Source of the DNA: Astropecten irregularis
Taxonomy: Eukaryota; Echinodermata; Asteroidea; Paxillosida; Astropectinidae
Direction: 5' to 3'
DNA: 64,000 nt
Assembly: GCA_963971285.1 (NCBI GenBank)
Contig: OZ020262.1
Span: 11,821,308-11,885,307 of the forward strand
Part shown: positions 34,323 to 46,956 of the stretch, one piece after another
Numbering within the stretch: position 1 is the first letter of the stretch
How the letters are laid out: every line of letters begins with the position of its first letter
Made by a program: the position numbers and the translations under genes
The notes under the pieces: model-generated
The model's input: the letters and a program-made list of their open reading frames with translations, nothing else
The model's database searches: none
Told to the model about the DNA's origin: nothing

Positions 34323-35120
34323 GCCCGCTCTAGGAAGACTCATATTCGAATTACGCAAAGCAGAAATTCAGTAATAAAGCATCTCAGTTAAAGGATTTTT
34401 AACTGTAATCTGAGCCGTTAAATTAAAACAATTCAGGGCTGGGCGTGCACAAAAATACAGAACAAAATCACTGATCGCACGTTATTCGCTGCCCGCTAGA
34501 AAACATGACCAGCGATTTGGATGAAACCTTAGTGCCTAGTTCTTATGATGTTTAGATTGAGTGCTATCTTACCCACCTCCAAACCAATAATATACTTTCT
34601 ACGAGCTTTATTAATACTGTAATACGAGTTTCATGCGAATGCTACCCGTCATGTTGTGTTTATATAGGACGGACTTGGAGCCCAATAGGTTGACAAAATC
34701 CCATATTGAAAACCGGACAAAATCCCATTATAGAAATGTAAAACCGAGGCTATAGGTATAGGAATGGTATAGTATATATTTTATATGTCTTTTTTATTTC
34801 TCTTGGCCGTCCAGTATCATGCAGGAATGAGCCTTGGCCAACACATCGGTTGCATGCACGGAATCCTACCCCCGCTCTTCCCCTTAGGCATTTTACTTGC
34901 CGGAAAGACGAAAAATGTTTTGGGAGGGAAATTTGCGCGCTTCTTCCACCGTGAAAATATATTTTCCCTACAGCGTCCGAAAGAAAATCTACACACGATT
35001 TCTTTACACGACTGTTGGAGTTACACCACTTGTACTTGCAAGAAAAAAATACAGCAATGACATTATAAAAAAGGAGTGTATGCCTATCTGCTATAAGGTC
35101 AGTGTAGCTGTAGTCGCTAT
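34323..35120. other. No supported gene
   Basis: Only short overlapping frames near 34785-35172. Confidence 0.5.
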
Positions 35121-35574
35121 ACAGGGTGTTTCAGAAAAAAACGCAACACTGTGTCGGGACCAATTATGTTAAAATTAAACTGTTTATCACTTTAAGATTC
35201 AGGTATTGTGATACAACCATGTCTTGGCTATCACCATGTATAATATAAGCATATTGGGACTGATATTGGCGAAAATATGACCAATTGAAAGAGTACTCCT
35301 TAAAAACAAATTTGCAAGGATAACACGCATAGTGGTCAATACACACATAATGTGTATGAAGGAAAGATGAAAATCGGGTTTGAGGTTGGGTAATTCAGTC
35401 TTAGTTTTTTCACTCAATTTTAGTACAATTTTGCTCACATTCTACATGGTGATAGCCAAGACATGGTTGTATCACACATCTGAATCTTAAAGTGATAAAC
35501 AGTTAAATTTTCATATAATAGTTCTCGACACAAGTGTTGCTTTTTTTTGGAGGGAGACACTCTGTACAGCAGGG
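35121..35574. mobile_element. Element with about 130-bp inverted ends
   Basis: Left end ACAGGGTGTTTCAGAAAAAA and right end (inverted) ACAGAGTGTCTCCCTCC. The arms share ACTGTTTATCACTTTAAGAT and CAACCATGTCTTGGCTATCA. No transposase frame. Confidence 0.75.
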
Positions 35575-36012
35575 CCGATCTTTGTGGCAACATCCAGTTA
35601 TAGGGAATGCATGCATGGAGAAACCCCTTTAACACGGGGGAAAAAAAACACTGCGTGTGTATGTGAAGTGGCCAACATCGATCCGTTCTCTTGCATTCTA
35701 CTCGGAGTTCGAGATCCGCAAGCCGTTGGCTCGTTATCCACTCCACATGAAACGTTAGACCGTTTTCCTCCAACATGCAAATGCGCTTCCCTCGCACACA
35801 CGTATACATAGAAGCTCTAGGCGGTGTACATCTGTTTGTGGAAAGTGAAGTGACCGAAGAGGGGAAAAAACAGTAGGAACGAGAACTTACAGAACAACAA
35901 CAACAACGACTGCTTGGCGTAAAAGGGGCACCCAAAGGCACCGATTGCGCCAAAGCCTCACCCATAAGCCTTTGTAAACTTTCACAGATTAAAGAGACGA
36001 ATCGAAAGACGT

Positions 36013-36578
36013 TAAAGGTACAATACATGATTGGTAAAGGTCACAGGACAGCACTCATACTTTGTCTGATCAAACATGTATAAGATCAAACATGGAATAA
36101 TAATCATGTGGAAATTTGAGCTCAGTCGGATATCTGCCTGAGTCAAGAGAAAATAGCGAAAACCCGACTCAAATTTCCAAAATCAAACATGAAGAATGTT
36201 TTTGATCTTATCCCGAGATCACTAACTGTTTTCGGTCTTTGTTTGACTAATTTCTGGATAAATACAGCATTTCAGGTGGAAATATGTTAACGATATGTAT
36301 CTACCAGCACAATCATCATACCTTGAGTAAAAGGGTATAACTAAAACAACTCAAGTGAGGGTGACCTTTATGTTTGTTCCAAAAAATCGTTCGGACGAAC
36401 GATCTTTGGAAAAGACACTATTACCTTGAGTTCCTTGAAAAAAAACCCCAGCATCTGATGAACCAAGATTTCCCATGGTGACTGTATGCACTGTTTACGA
36501 ACTGTTCAGTCCATTTTCTTTCCTAAACTCAATACTTTTGTTTTTGGAGGCCTTGCAAATCCTATATGCTCCCTTTAA
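36013..36578 (+). mobile_element. Composite family B-C element
   Basis: Starts TTAAAGGTACAATACATGAT (B) and ends ATATGCTCCCTTTAA (C). The C part holds the palindrome AATCGTTCGGACGAACGAT. It has the same joined structure as the copy at 17596-18120. Confidence 0.82.
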
Positions 36579-37258
36579 GGCATGTAGAACTTTGGGCTAA
36601 GATGCAATCTGCAGGCACTGTTTTAAATAAAGACCTCAGTAATACTTATTTGGGTGATGTTTAAAGCCAGTAGCTAGGAAGATTGAGCTTTCTACCTTGA
36701 CATTTCTTTTCACCGGGGACTTCAACTCGGATGCGTCCTGTTTGTTGAAAATATCCCCCGTACATCTGCAGGCTGGGCTCAGACGGATCTGCCTGTCTCC
36801 TTATGCTAGTAATCATCATCCGCTTAAACCAAATTGACGAGGAGGGGTAATGTTGTGCTGAGCCAAGAAATTGCTCCTTCTGCAACACAAACCGCCTATG
36901 AGGGTGCAGACCAGTAAATAGGTCCAAATCAGTCCGCGGAGCTCATTAATTTGTTGTATAATACCCTCTATTTTTATAGAATCATTTGCTGGGCCCTACA
37001 TTGGAAGTCTTGTAAAGAAAATAAATGGAACCCGTTCACCACTGTTTGGACTTTCAACTTTGAGCTGTTCGGGGGAAATCAGACCCTAAAGTTGCTCTAC
37101 TTTGGCCTGCATAGGAGGGGTACATTTTTTTAGTCTGGCACCAGTCAACATGGCCGTTTTCAGGGTATTTTCCTTTGGATGAATTTTTCTCAAAAATTCA
37201 TTAGTTACCCTATAGAAAATTAAAATGAAAATAAAAAATTAAGTTCTCAGCTTCATTG
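36579..37258. other. No gene seen
   Basis: Unique-looking sequence between two transposon copies. Confidence 0.5.
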
Positions 37259-37555
37259 TCCAAAAAAAAACCTGTCAAATTTTCAGTCCCATACGTTGCC
37301 TACTTTTTGAGAAAACTGTGAAAAACGACCACTGTATTTCTAAAGTCTTTTCTCTTTCATTTTTGATCTTTAAAAGATCCAAAATAATTTTGGTCACTGG
37401 TTTTATTCTTTTCTGGATAAGCACAGAATTTCACTCAGGCAGAACAATGTTAACGGTATGTTTCTACCATCACCATCTTTATACCCAGTAAGTTATAGTT
37501 AAATTTGTGGAGATGTCCGTTTCGGTATGCTACCAAAGTATGATACTACCTTTAA
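37259..37555 (-). mobile_element. Family A element, truncated
   Basis: Lacks the left terminus; contains TTTCAGTCCCATACG and the right end AAGTATGATACTACCTTTAA. Confidence 0.8.
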
Positions 37556-38207
37556 AAACTGCAGGCCGTATTTAATATTTCATAATTTGCTTGATAATTT
37601 ATGGATCTGAATGTGTGCCTGACGGCATGTATGCAGCGCTGTCGTTTAAGCTGATTTGTCGTAATGGCCATTAACTCAGAATCACGCTGCAAGCCAATTT
37701 CACGGTGTCAAAACTCTTAATTGCTTCGCAGTATGAATTCAATTAGCATTGAGATAAATTTTTATTCCCTATGACGAACTGAAATTCAAATGAAATTTCC
37801 CCGATGCATCATCTATTGTCGTATCTCGTTTAAAATTAAATTTGACATCTGTATAATGATCATTAGGAAGACTGTATATACACGGTGCGCCTTGGTAATA
37901 CATGTAAATACGCACTTAGACTCATCATGAGTCATGCTAGTATGCCTTAGTTTATCTAATCCACTTGACAGTTCAGATGGTGTTTTTCTTTGGACATTCA
38001 TAAGAGTAATCCGATTGTTCAGCTAACCTTGTGATTATTTTTCTTTCTCAGACTTCGTTTATATTCCGAACGAGTGATATCACAATACGTGAAAGTCATA
38101 CAAAATTACCTTTTATACAAATTGACGAAATATCTCCGTTACACAAAGTGTTACATTAAACGTTATCAGTATGATTATTTCTACCATATCCAAATGTTTT
38201 GCTTTCC

Positions 38208-38613
38208 TTAAATGTTTACTGTAATCAAATTTGGAAAAGGGGTGAAAGTGCCTTAAAATGATTGCTTAATACATAATTAATGACTATATAAATTTATATG
38301 TTTACAAGTACTTACTTTTGACCAACAATTTCCAAAAGTCCTCCTTGGAACTGACAGATCCGCGCAACAATAGTGAGTGACGTCACCTACAGAAATAGTT
38401 TTGGCTCTCACCACAGTATACTGCGTGGCGTTCTGCATGTGACGTAAGCAAGTTTTTTCGTCGCAAAAAGTGGGGTGTTAAATTACTGGCCTAAAATACC
38501 TCTTTTTTTTCTACACCACAATATTTGTAGGGCAAACAATGAAGGACAGGTTGAGTTTTATAACAATACAGATGTATTTAACTTCATATGAGTTTTGATT
38601 ACAGTAAACCTTT
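38208..38613 (-). mobile_element. Family D element
   Basis: Inverted copy: TTAAATGTTTACTGTAATC at the left, GATTACAGTAAACCTTTC at the right. Confidence 0.85.
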
Positions 38614-39037
38614 CATTCATTCCTCAGAAAAAAATTACCAAACGAGTAGTTTTCTTTCATGTGAATATTAACATCATTCTGCATGTTGTAGAGAATCTAT
38701 ATAATTTTGCATGGTTTTCATCGAAAAAGGATTCCTTTTTTCCCCGTCGTTTTTAATGCGTGCGACCTTCAAAATGTCAATGCGCATTGTTTCCAAACTG
38801 CGCCCTTTTTTTAGACGATTGGGTTTTCTGGATTCTGTTTCAGAATACGTAATTCAATTTCACAATGACTGGAAACCAAAGACCAGCATCCTTGGGTTTT
38901 CCACGTACACGGTTGTTATAGAAATACCACGAACCGACTTTTTTCCGAATTGGAAAGAAAAGGGCATGAAATAGAAAATCCTTAAAAGGTTCGTGGCTGA
39001 TTGTTTAGCGGTTAAGACGCCGTGCAGTACTCAGCGT

Positions 39038-39333
39038 TTAAAGGTAATACAGTATCATACTTGGTTTTTTGTCAAAGAAATACAGATTCATCGGCAAAAA
39101 TATCAAGGAAGATACAGTAACAGTCATCTGTGAAAATGTCAGTCACATACGGTGCCCACCTTTTGAGAAAACAGTAGAAACGGCCACAGTAAATTAGTAT
39201 AAAAACAAAGACCGAAATCAGATTTGATATCGGGGTAAGATCAAAACCATTCTTTTATTTCATGTACATGCTGGGATCAGACAAAGTGTGAGTGCTGTTC
39301 TGTGACTTTTACCAAGTCATATATTATACCTTT
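39038..39333 (-). mobile_element. Chimeric family A/B element
   Basis: Starts like family A (TTAAAGGTAATACAGTATC, then TTTTTTGTCAAAGAAATACAG) but ends like family B (CAGACAAAGTGTGAGTGCTG ... TATTATACCTTTA). A break near 39190 joins the two. Confidence 0.75.
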
Positions 39334-39459
39334 ATGATCTACCTAAAACATTTTTAATAAAACATCCGATGGATGGGAAATCATACGTGGTATCTGATCT
39401 AAAGGAGAAATCAATCGCCCTTATAAATGAATAATACATGAAAGCATTGTGGATAATGC

Positions 39460-39935
39460 ATATATCCATGAAAGCATTATTCATCCGAACATGAATAATG
39501 CATGAAGCCATTATGAATAATGCATATCACCATAAAAGCATTATTCGAATATATCCGAATATGAATAATGCATGAAGCCATTATGAATAATGCATATCAC
39601 CATAAAAGCATTATTCTTCCGAATATTAATAATGTATGAAACCATTATGAATAATGCATATCACCATAAAAGCATTATTCTTCCGAATATGAATAATGTA
39701 TGAAACCATTATGAATAATGCATATCACCATAAAATCATTATTCATCCGAATATGAATAATGTATGAAGCAATTATGAATTATGCATATCACCAGAAAAG
39801 CATTATTCATCCGAATATGAGTAATACATGAAGCCACTATGAATAATACATATCACCATAAAAGTATTATTCACCCGGATATGAATAATACATGAAGCTA
39901 GTATGAATAATGCATATCACCATGCATGCATTATT
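39460..39935 (+). repeat. 64-bp minisatellite, about 7.5 copies
   Basis: CATATCACC recurs at 39523, 39593, 39657, 39721, 39785, 39849 and 39913, so spacing is 64 bp except one of 70. Each unit includes GAATATGAATAATG and ATTATGAATAATGCAT. Confidence 0.92.
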
Positions 39936-40259
39936 AACCTTATCCAATCATCATGCGTGAATACGATCCATGCCGTATGACAAATTGATGATGATAATTG
40001 AATATGTTACAGTACATTTTATCCAGTCAATCTGCTTCGAATTAACAGTGATGTTTGTGTGGCCCACAGTTCAACCTACTGGAATTGAGCGTCATAGCTG
40101 TGTGGTCCCGTACCTCAAAATCCACCAAATAATCCCCGTGTGCCGTGGATTGGACCCACCCCTGGGTTGCGTCCTCGAGCAATGCAAATTGCACTATAAT
40201 TACCTCTCCCTACTCCGGGGGTATTTTAGGCTCCATGTCAGGATGTGTTTCATTATAAC

Positions 40260-40279
40260 CCCCCCCCCCCCCCCCCCCC
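40260..40279 (+). repeat. Poly-C tract
   Basis: About 20 consecutive C; length may be unreliable in assembly. Confidence 0.85.
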
Positions 40280-40665
40280 TTCATGTGCTTATCACTGCCC
40301 ATCTAAGTCGTGAAAAGGCTTAGAAAAGAGTTTCACCTTGGCCCAAGAGACCGGAGATATGAGTGTGAAGTAGGGGAATTCAGATTTCCGACGTCTGGTT
40401 AGAAAACAACTCTATTATACACACACGGGGAGTTATAGGAGGAGTATGATAGATATAGCCGGCCGTGGAAATCATCCGCCGATGGCCGTGTGCGACACAG
40501 GGAAGCCCAGTTGAGATCCACTCAAACCCACCTGGATACACCAATTTCCTTCTTGTCTTCTCTCGCTCAATGCCATTTGAAAGCACTTATCAGTACAGGG
40601 AGTATTCAATTTGACCGCTGTAGTAGCTGGATGGCTGATCGCGTAATACACAGACTAGTATACGT

Positions 40666-41018
40666 TTAACGGTAGTATCATACTTTGGTAAGAGACCAAA
40701 ACAGAAATGTTAACAGATTTACGTATAATTTACAGGGTATGAAGATGGTGCTGGTAGAAACCTACCGTTAAAATTGTTCCGCCTGAAATTGTGTATTTAT
40801 CCAGAAAACAACGACCGAATTTTTTTTTGATCTTTTAAAAGATCAAAAATAAAAGAGAAAAGCCTTAAGAAATACTGTGGCCGTTTTTCACTGTTTTTTT
40901 CAAAAAGTGGGCACCTTTTGGGACTAAAATTTGCAAAGATGAGTGTTACTGTGTCTTCCTTGATATTTTTGCCCATGAATCTGTATTTCTTTGCCAAAAA
41001 GTATGATATTACCTTTAA
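40666..41018 (+). mobile_element. Family A element abutting a family C element
   Basis: Starts TTAACGGTAGTATCATAC and ends ATTACCTTTAA at 41018. A family C copy begins in the same TTAA. Confidence 0.85.
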
Positions 41019-41419
41019 AGGCAGCGTACAGGATTTGCCACAAGGCCTCCAAACAAAGTTTATTCAGTTTCAGACAGAAAATGGACTCAACAGTTCGTAA
41101 ACAGTGCAAACAGTAACCATGGGAAATCTTGGTTCATCAGATACTGGGTTTTTCAAGGAAATCAAGATTTACTGTCTAAAAAGATCGTTTGTACGAACGA
41201 TTTAGTAGCATTTCGAAAGCGTAGGCCTATATAGTGTAACCGTGAAGGATTCGGAGGGGGCAAGATTATTTCGGCCGTATTTCTGCTATCCAGATGAACA
41301 GAGCGTACAAATGTACATGAAACAACGTCTGCAAGGAAGTTTAAGACCTTCACTTCTGTTTAAGTACCAAATTCAGCCGAAACGCATATTTGCAAATTCT
41401 ATAAATTATGCTCCGTTAA
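41015..41419 (+). mobile_element. Family C element
   Basis: Starts TTAAAGGCAGCGTACAGGAT and ends TTATGCTCCGTTAA. Contains AAAATGGACTCAACAGTTCG and the TCGTTTGTACGAACGA palindrome. Confidence 0.85.
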
Positions 41420-42026
41420 GTAGACTTCTTCCAGATCACATCTCTATTTCTATGATCTTTATTTATTTATTTGTAAGGTAAAGTGGATCTCCGAGCTTAA
41501 TGCTGAGTAATCTTTAAATGCAAACCCAAGTGTGTCAATCATGTTGGATGTGTACGGAGAGTTTGTAGTGACATTTAAACCGTGGACTAATAAGGAAAGG
41601 GACAGAAATGGCCACGATTGGGAAAAGATCCACCATTGAAGGCGTTTGCGCACTTGGGTATGGGAGGTTTGTTGGAGGTCTAATCTTGATAGTTAAGTAG
41701 GGAGTTTCACAAGCTTCTCATCAGTAGTTCTCAGACTTACGTATTTACAGTACCGCGCATTAAAATTAGTACAATTTGAACTTAATGTCTCATTTATTCA
41801 GAACAGCAATAAATGTTGTATTATTTCCTGAGAGATCGTCACGTTGGTGTACCGTCTTAGAGGAAGTGTTTACGCATCACGACTGACGAAATATAGAATC
41901 AGAGTTCATTAACCTCTTAGGGATATTAGTTGACGACCTAAAGACAATTATTATGTTGTATTCAGTACGGAGGCCTAATGTGCCACACTGTGGTCAATCA
42001 TAACTCAGTTTCAGATATTTAAATCA

Positions 42027-42247
42027 GATTTGTAACCGGCTCTGCCAAAATGAGGCATGAATCACATATTTGGACTATGACTATGGTCTATGTTTGAGGT
42101 CTGTAGCATTCTTCGATTTAGAGATATACTCATTCTAGAACACAGAATGATCCTATTATTTTACGAACTTTTCCCATGTTTCATTACCCATAACTTGTAA
42201 ACATGCTGAGTGACATAATGACTCATTTTTGCAGAGCGAGTCACATT
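42027..42247 (-). repeat. Dispersed repeat, paired with 61191-61404
   Basis: The inverse of this 220-bp stretch matches 61191-61404 along its length, for example ATGATCATTCTGTGTTCTAG-like and CATGCCTCATTTT segments. Ends are not mirrored, so the class is unknown. Confidence 0.75.
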
Positions 42248-43433
42248 TGATGAATGGCAATAACATGCTGAGCTTACCTGCATAGTGATGCTGGTAATAT
42301 TCGTGTTCAACTCCAGGCAATCAGCATAGATGAAGCATACACCAGTTATCTTCCAAGAGCTCGGGATAAAAGAGAAGAAAATGTACCCGCTGCCGGCAAA
42401 GTTACCACAAGGGAGGACAGAAGTGTCTCTCCCGCGATTATTGTCCCGAACAGTAGGACGATAAAACACGGTATCCCTTCATCTGCAGGAAAAAAGCTAG
42501 GCCTCCTTGTTGCTTTATGGAGGATGGAGGGCAACAGACAAATTGTTTGTCGGTAATTCTGACCACGGATAGGTCACTCTTAGGATCAAGTCCCTAGGGT
42601 GAAGCTTCTATCGATATTTCTTAGCTTCTAGGCCGAATTAGACAGGAACAGTCTGTCCATGTTTGGCCAGTTTGTGTCCAGGGATAACAGTCCTTCTGCG
42701 AACGCTTGACATCGACGAAAAATTAAAATAGTTCACGTATTCCTTATCCTGATGGCAGCCGAGAATCCCTGGTCATCGGCCGGTGCGTGTTGTAGTCCGA
42801 TGCGCTGATGATGCCGGCATTATGCGATCGAAACGTCGACTGGTGCGACAGCTGGAGCAATCGGAGACAAGAACGGAAGAACCCCCGTCCACTTCGGCCA
42901 CGCACGGTTGAAGAAAAAACCTCCTCTTTCCAGTATGCACGCTCGCGCTCACGTCACTCCGTCCGCTCTTTCACTCTCTCTCTCTGGGTAGCTAGCAACC
43001 ACCCACACTACTTGACTGGCTACTACTAGGCCTACTCCCCCCGCAGTATGATAATTTTTAATACGGTATGGATTGATTGCGACTTTGTAAACACGAAGGC
43101 CGTGTGTGTACGAGGGTGGTTTGGTTGGAGTTGACGACTCTCTGCGGGCGCCACTGCCGAGGGAGTACGGTCGCTCTCGCTGAAGACTGGCAGTGGCACA
43201 GGGCTCGGGAATCAAACTCGATTACAGTCAAATGGGTCCTAGATCGCAATTGGCTTCACGACTGGGGGGACGGATTAGTTCCAAGCTGTCAATGACTTTC
43301 ATCAGGAGAGTATAACGAGACGTAGCTGCCTACATTGTGAGTGATGAAATCAGTCGGTGCCGTACAAGCTCTTCTTGTTAATCGCACACTTGGACGCTTA
43401 GTCCTGTTTTATGATAAAAAAAAGAGCTTGTAA
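42248..43433. other. GC-richer stretch without a supported gene
   Basis: Contains CTGATGA ... GAAACGTCG at 42805-42836, like the core motif of the foldback family at 1358, but without a convincing stem. An exon-like piece ending CATGCAG|GTAAGC on the minus strand near 42278 lacks a consistent acceptor. Confidence 0.45.
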
Positions 43434-43799
43434 TTAAAGGTAATACCATACTTTGGTAGCATACCAAAACAGAAATCTTCACAGATTTACCTATAACTTA
43501 CAGGGTATAAAGATGGTGATGGTTGAAACATACCCTTAAAATTTGTTTGCCTGAAATGCTGTAGTTATCCAGAAAACAGTAAAACCAGTGACCACAATTA
43601 TTTTTTGATCTTTTAAAGATAAAAAATAAAAGAGAAAAAACTTAAGAAATACTGTGGCCGTTTTTCACTGTTTTCTTAAAAAGTGGGCACCGTATGGTAC
43701 TGAAATTTTCAGAGATGACTGTTACTGTATCGTCCTTGATATTTTTGCCCACGAATCTTTATTACTTTGACAAAAACCAAAGTATGACATTACTTTTAA
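43434..43799 (+). mobile_element. Family A element
   Basis: Full length; ends TTAAAGGTAATACCATACTT and TGACATTACTTTTAA. Confidence 0.85.
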
Positions 43800-44404
43800 C
43801 CAAATTTTAATCTGACAAATCGTTGATGCCTTTCAAAAGTTGCAAGATTTGGGCATCACTCGGTGTCATTCTTGTACCGACATAGCCCATTTGCATGGAT
43901 ACATGAACCCTTTAGGGCGAGTAGAAATGGTTAACATTAATGAGCGATCATAATTGCATGTAACGTTAACATCGCAACCAATCCTATAATCCGTTTTATC
44001 TTCTATGAAAATAATCTAATTAGTTGTGTCCTCGCAGATATCCATAATACTTATGCAGACACACAGGCTCACTGGCGCGCATTCGATCTCTCCTTTCCAA
44101 TAATTCGCTCGGGAGCCAACTAAGATGCCCCTAGCTAAGTATTAATTTATAGCTGTGTAATTATGATTGTCGATATCAGGATAAAAAATATACGTGCAGT
44201 GAAGGTCGAAAAATAACTAGAAGAGATCGATTTCATTGCAACATCTGATTCGCCATTGACGTATTGAAGGGACGAAATGTTGTTGACTGTCTTTTGGTGG
44301 CTCGCAGGAGCTGTGTTCAAAGACGCCCTCTCGTGTTTTGACCAGCCATTCTCAGTACTGGGTGTTTGTAGACATAAGGAATTGTTCATGTTTTTTCGTC
44401 AGTT

Positions 44405-44990
44405 TGCAGCAGCAGGAGCAGCAGTAGCAGCAACAGCAGCAACACTACCAGTAGTCTTTAGCAGCAGTAGCAGTTAGTAACAGTAGAAGGAGCAGCAGTA
44501 CATAGCAGTAGCAGTAGTAGAAGCAGCAGCAGTAATATCAACAGCAGCAGCAGGAGCAGTAGATAGCAGCAACAGCAGGAGCAGCAGCAACATGAGCAGT
44601 AGTAGTAGCAGCAGCATCATGAGAAGTAGATAGCAGCAACAGCAACAACAACAGCAGCAGCAGCAGCAGCAGTATCAGAAGCAGCAACAGCAGCAGCAGC
44701 AGCCACAGCAGCAGCAGCAGCCACAGCAGCAGGAGCAGCAGCAGAAGGAGCAGTAGCAGCACGAGCAGCAGAAGGAGCATCAGCATAAGGAGCAGCAGAA
44801 GGAGCAGCAGCAGCCACAGTCACACCACCTTAAAGCAGCAGCAAAAGGAGCAGCAGCAATAGGAGCAGCAGCAAAAGGAGCAACAGCAGCACGAGCAGCA
44901 GAAGAAGCAACAGCAGAAGGAGCAGCAGAAGGAGCAGCAGCAGCAGAAGGAGCAGGAGCAGCAGCAGCAGCAGCAGTATCAGCAGCAGCA
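44405..44990 (+). repeat. Long CAG/GGAGCAG-rich array
   Basis: Nearly 590 bp of imperfect AGC, AGT and GGAGCAG triplets. Poly-Leu and poly-Ala open frames across it have no non-repeat context. Confidence 0.92.
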
Positions 44991-45594
44991 ATTTAATACA
45001 CGAAAACAAGAACATAACAACATGAACCACGAAACAAAAAGTAAATCAACCCTTTAAGACTGCACAGAAATTATCTGTAAGAGTTTTTATTTCGTTGTGT
45101 GTGAAATCAACAAATCACATGGGCAACAAAGAAAATCACAAAAATAATGTTGAATCCTCTATCCCGTACTTCTCAATAATGTGACCTTTCTCCTGTGGCT
45201 TCACAATCAGTATCATCGCGATGGCATTTTCTGTCAAAGCTTCTAACTTGATATAAAGGTCGACATACTCTCTGATGGACATCAAGATTATGAAATATCA
45301 AAAGGAGAGTGGTTTTTAATTGACCGTTTGTGTATTGATCCGGCCTGAGTGGTGGGGTGACATTCTTTCAGCGTCTGCTCTGCTTATTCATGGACGTGCT
45401 TAATTAACTAAACACATGCTGGGACAGTGCATGGGGCTTTTGGTAAAGCCATTACTGATACAACGGTGTGAGGCCACAACCCATTAAACGTACATTAATA
45501 CCATCGTCAGCTCTATCTGGCTCCACCGAATACCACTAATGGCGGACCGCTGTGATCACTAGAAATAATTTTCACTGGTCAAATAGACTAGTTC
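44991..45594. other. No gene seen
   Basis: Unique-looking sequence after the CAG array. Confidence 0.5.
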
Positions 45595-45958
45595 TTAAAG
45601 GTACTATCATACTTTGGTAGCATACCGAAACAGAAATCTTCACTGATTTTACCTAAAACGTACAGGGTATAAATATGGTGATGGTAGAAACATACCGTTG
45701 AAAAAGTCTGCCTGAAATGCTGTATTTATCCGGAATGAGTAAAAACCAGTGTCGACAATTATTTTTGATCTTTTAAAGATCAAAAATAAAAGAGAAAAGA
45801 CTTAAGACATACTGTGGCCGTTTTTCACTGTTATACCAAAAGGTTGGCACCGTATGGGACTGAAATTTTCACAGATGACTGTTACTGTATATCCCTTGAT
45901 ATTTTTGCCCATGACTCTGTATTTCTTTTACACAAAAAAGTATGATATTACCTATAAA
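45595..45958 (+). mobile_element. Family A element
   Basis: Starts TTAAAGGTACTATCATACTT; right end changed to ATTACCTATAA. Confidence 0.85.
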
Positions 45959-46250
45959 AGCATATTAAATAATCATGTTAAATCTAAAATAAATCTTTCA
46001 AAACAATATTGCAGTGCGAAAAAAGTAAAACACTTTAAATCCCAAAAGGCCAAAGACGTGAGAACTATCTTAATGTTGTTTTCAAATAGTCCTTAAATAG
46101 AGCAAGTAATGCACTGGTGAGAGAAAATTAGTGACAAAAATTGAATACAACGTTAAACCATGAAGCTTCACTGACCACTTCACTTTGCTACTGAAATTAA
46201 TATCCTTTCAAATAAAACAGCACTTTTAAATCCTTTTAAACTAAAGACAT

Positions 46251-46476
46251 GGGGCCAATTTTTATGGAGTTGCTTAGCACAAAAATGTCTTGCCCAATAA
46301 AACAAACCACCGTTGCAAATTCTAATCGATATTTATGGTCAGCAAACACCAGCCAAAGAACAACCACAAGTGATATACAGCACATGAAAATTTGGTTGTT
46401 CACCCTTTTTTTATTAAGACATAAATGTCATGCTAAGCAAATTTTTGTGCTAAGCAGCGCCGTGAACTTGTCCCCT
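46251..46476. mobile_element. CAATTTCATAGAGC-family element
   Basis: Starts GGGGCCAATTTTTATGGAG and ends GCAGCGCCGTGAACTTGTCC plus CC. Interior AACCACAAGTGATATACAGCA is shared with 55250-55441. Confidence 0.8.
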
Positions 46477-46835
46477 GGCGAAGTAAGTATAGAAAGTCGG
46501 CATTGAGATTATGATAGAAGAAAATGATACAAATGGACAATTTCACAATGTTATCCCCAGCTCCTCTCCGGGTGAAGAGGAGCAGGTATTGACGAATGTA
46601 CCTCCAACCATTTGGCTGGTTTGAACACCGCGCAGTAAGTAGATTCTCATCCACGAAATCCTTAGTTTGGACCTCTACATTGCCCAGCAACCTTACTCCG
46701 TAAAGCCCGCCCTGCGATTCGAAATCATGATGTTGTTACCTCATCCAAAACATAAAAAACCAAGTTCACTAGTGTTCTCGTTTTTCAAATCATTACAATA
46801 ATACCGTCCTGGGTTTTGAAATTGGGAGCTGACAT

Positions 46836-46956
46836 GGGACCTGTTTGGGGCCTGCACGGGATCTCAAATCTGCAGATCCACGTTCCATGTAGGATACGCT
46901 AAAATGGGATCCGGATCAGTAGGATCTGTGATCTTGTGCGTCAAACAAACAGGCCC
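46836..46956. mobile_element. GTTTAACGCA-family element
   Basis: Interior TACGCTAAAATGGGATCCGG and right end TGCGTCAAACAAACAGGCCC. Confidence 0.75.

Noticed and set aside
35435-36028. 197-codon minus-strand open frame, the longest outside genes and arrays
   Set aside because: Its C-terminal part is the inverted end of the 35121-35574 element and the rest has no domain or splice support.
39460-39935. CRISPR array
   Set aside because: Units are contiguous 64-bp tandem repeats without unique spacers, in an intron-bearing eukaryotic genome.
42161-42469. Exon-like minus-strand frame ending at a strong CAG|GTAAGC donor
   Set aside because: The good acceptor upstream puts a TGA in the frame; a shorter version has no homology I recognise.
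42805-42836. Fourth hammerhead-like core
   Set aside because: CTGATGA and GAAAC are present but the sequence between does not form a clear stem.
44538-45030. Poly-Leu, poly-Ala and similar frames
   Set aside because: Translation of CAG-type triplet arrays without unique flanking coding sequence.
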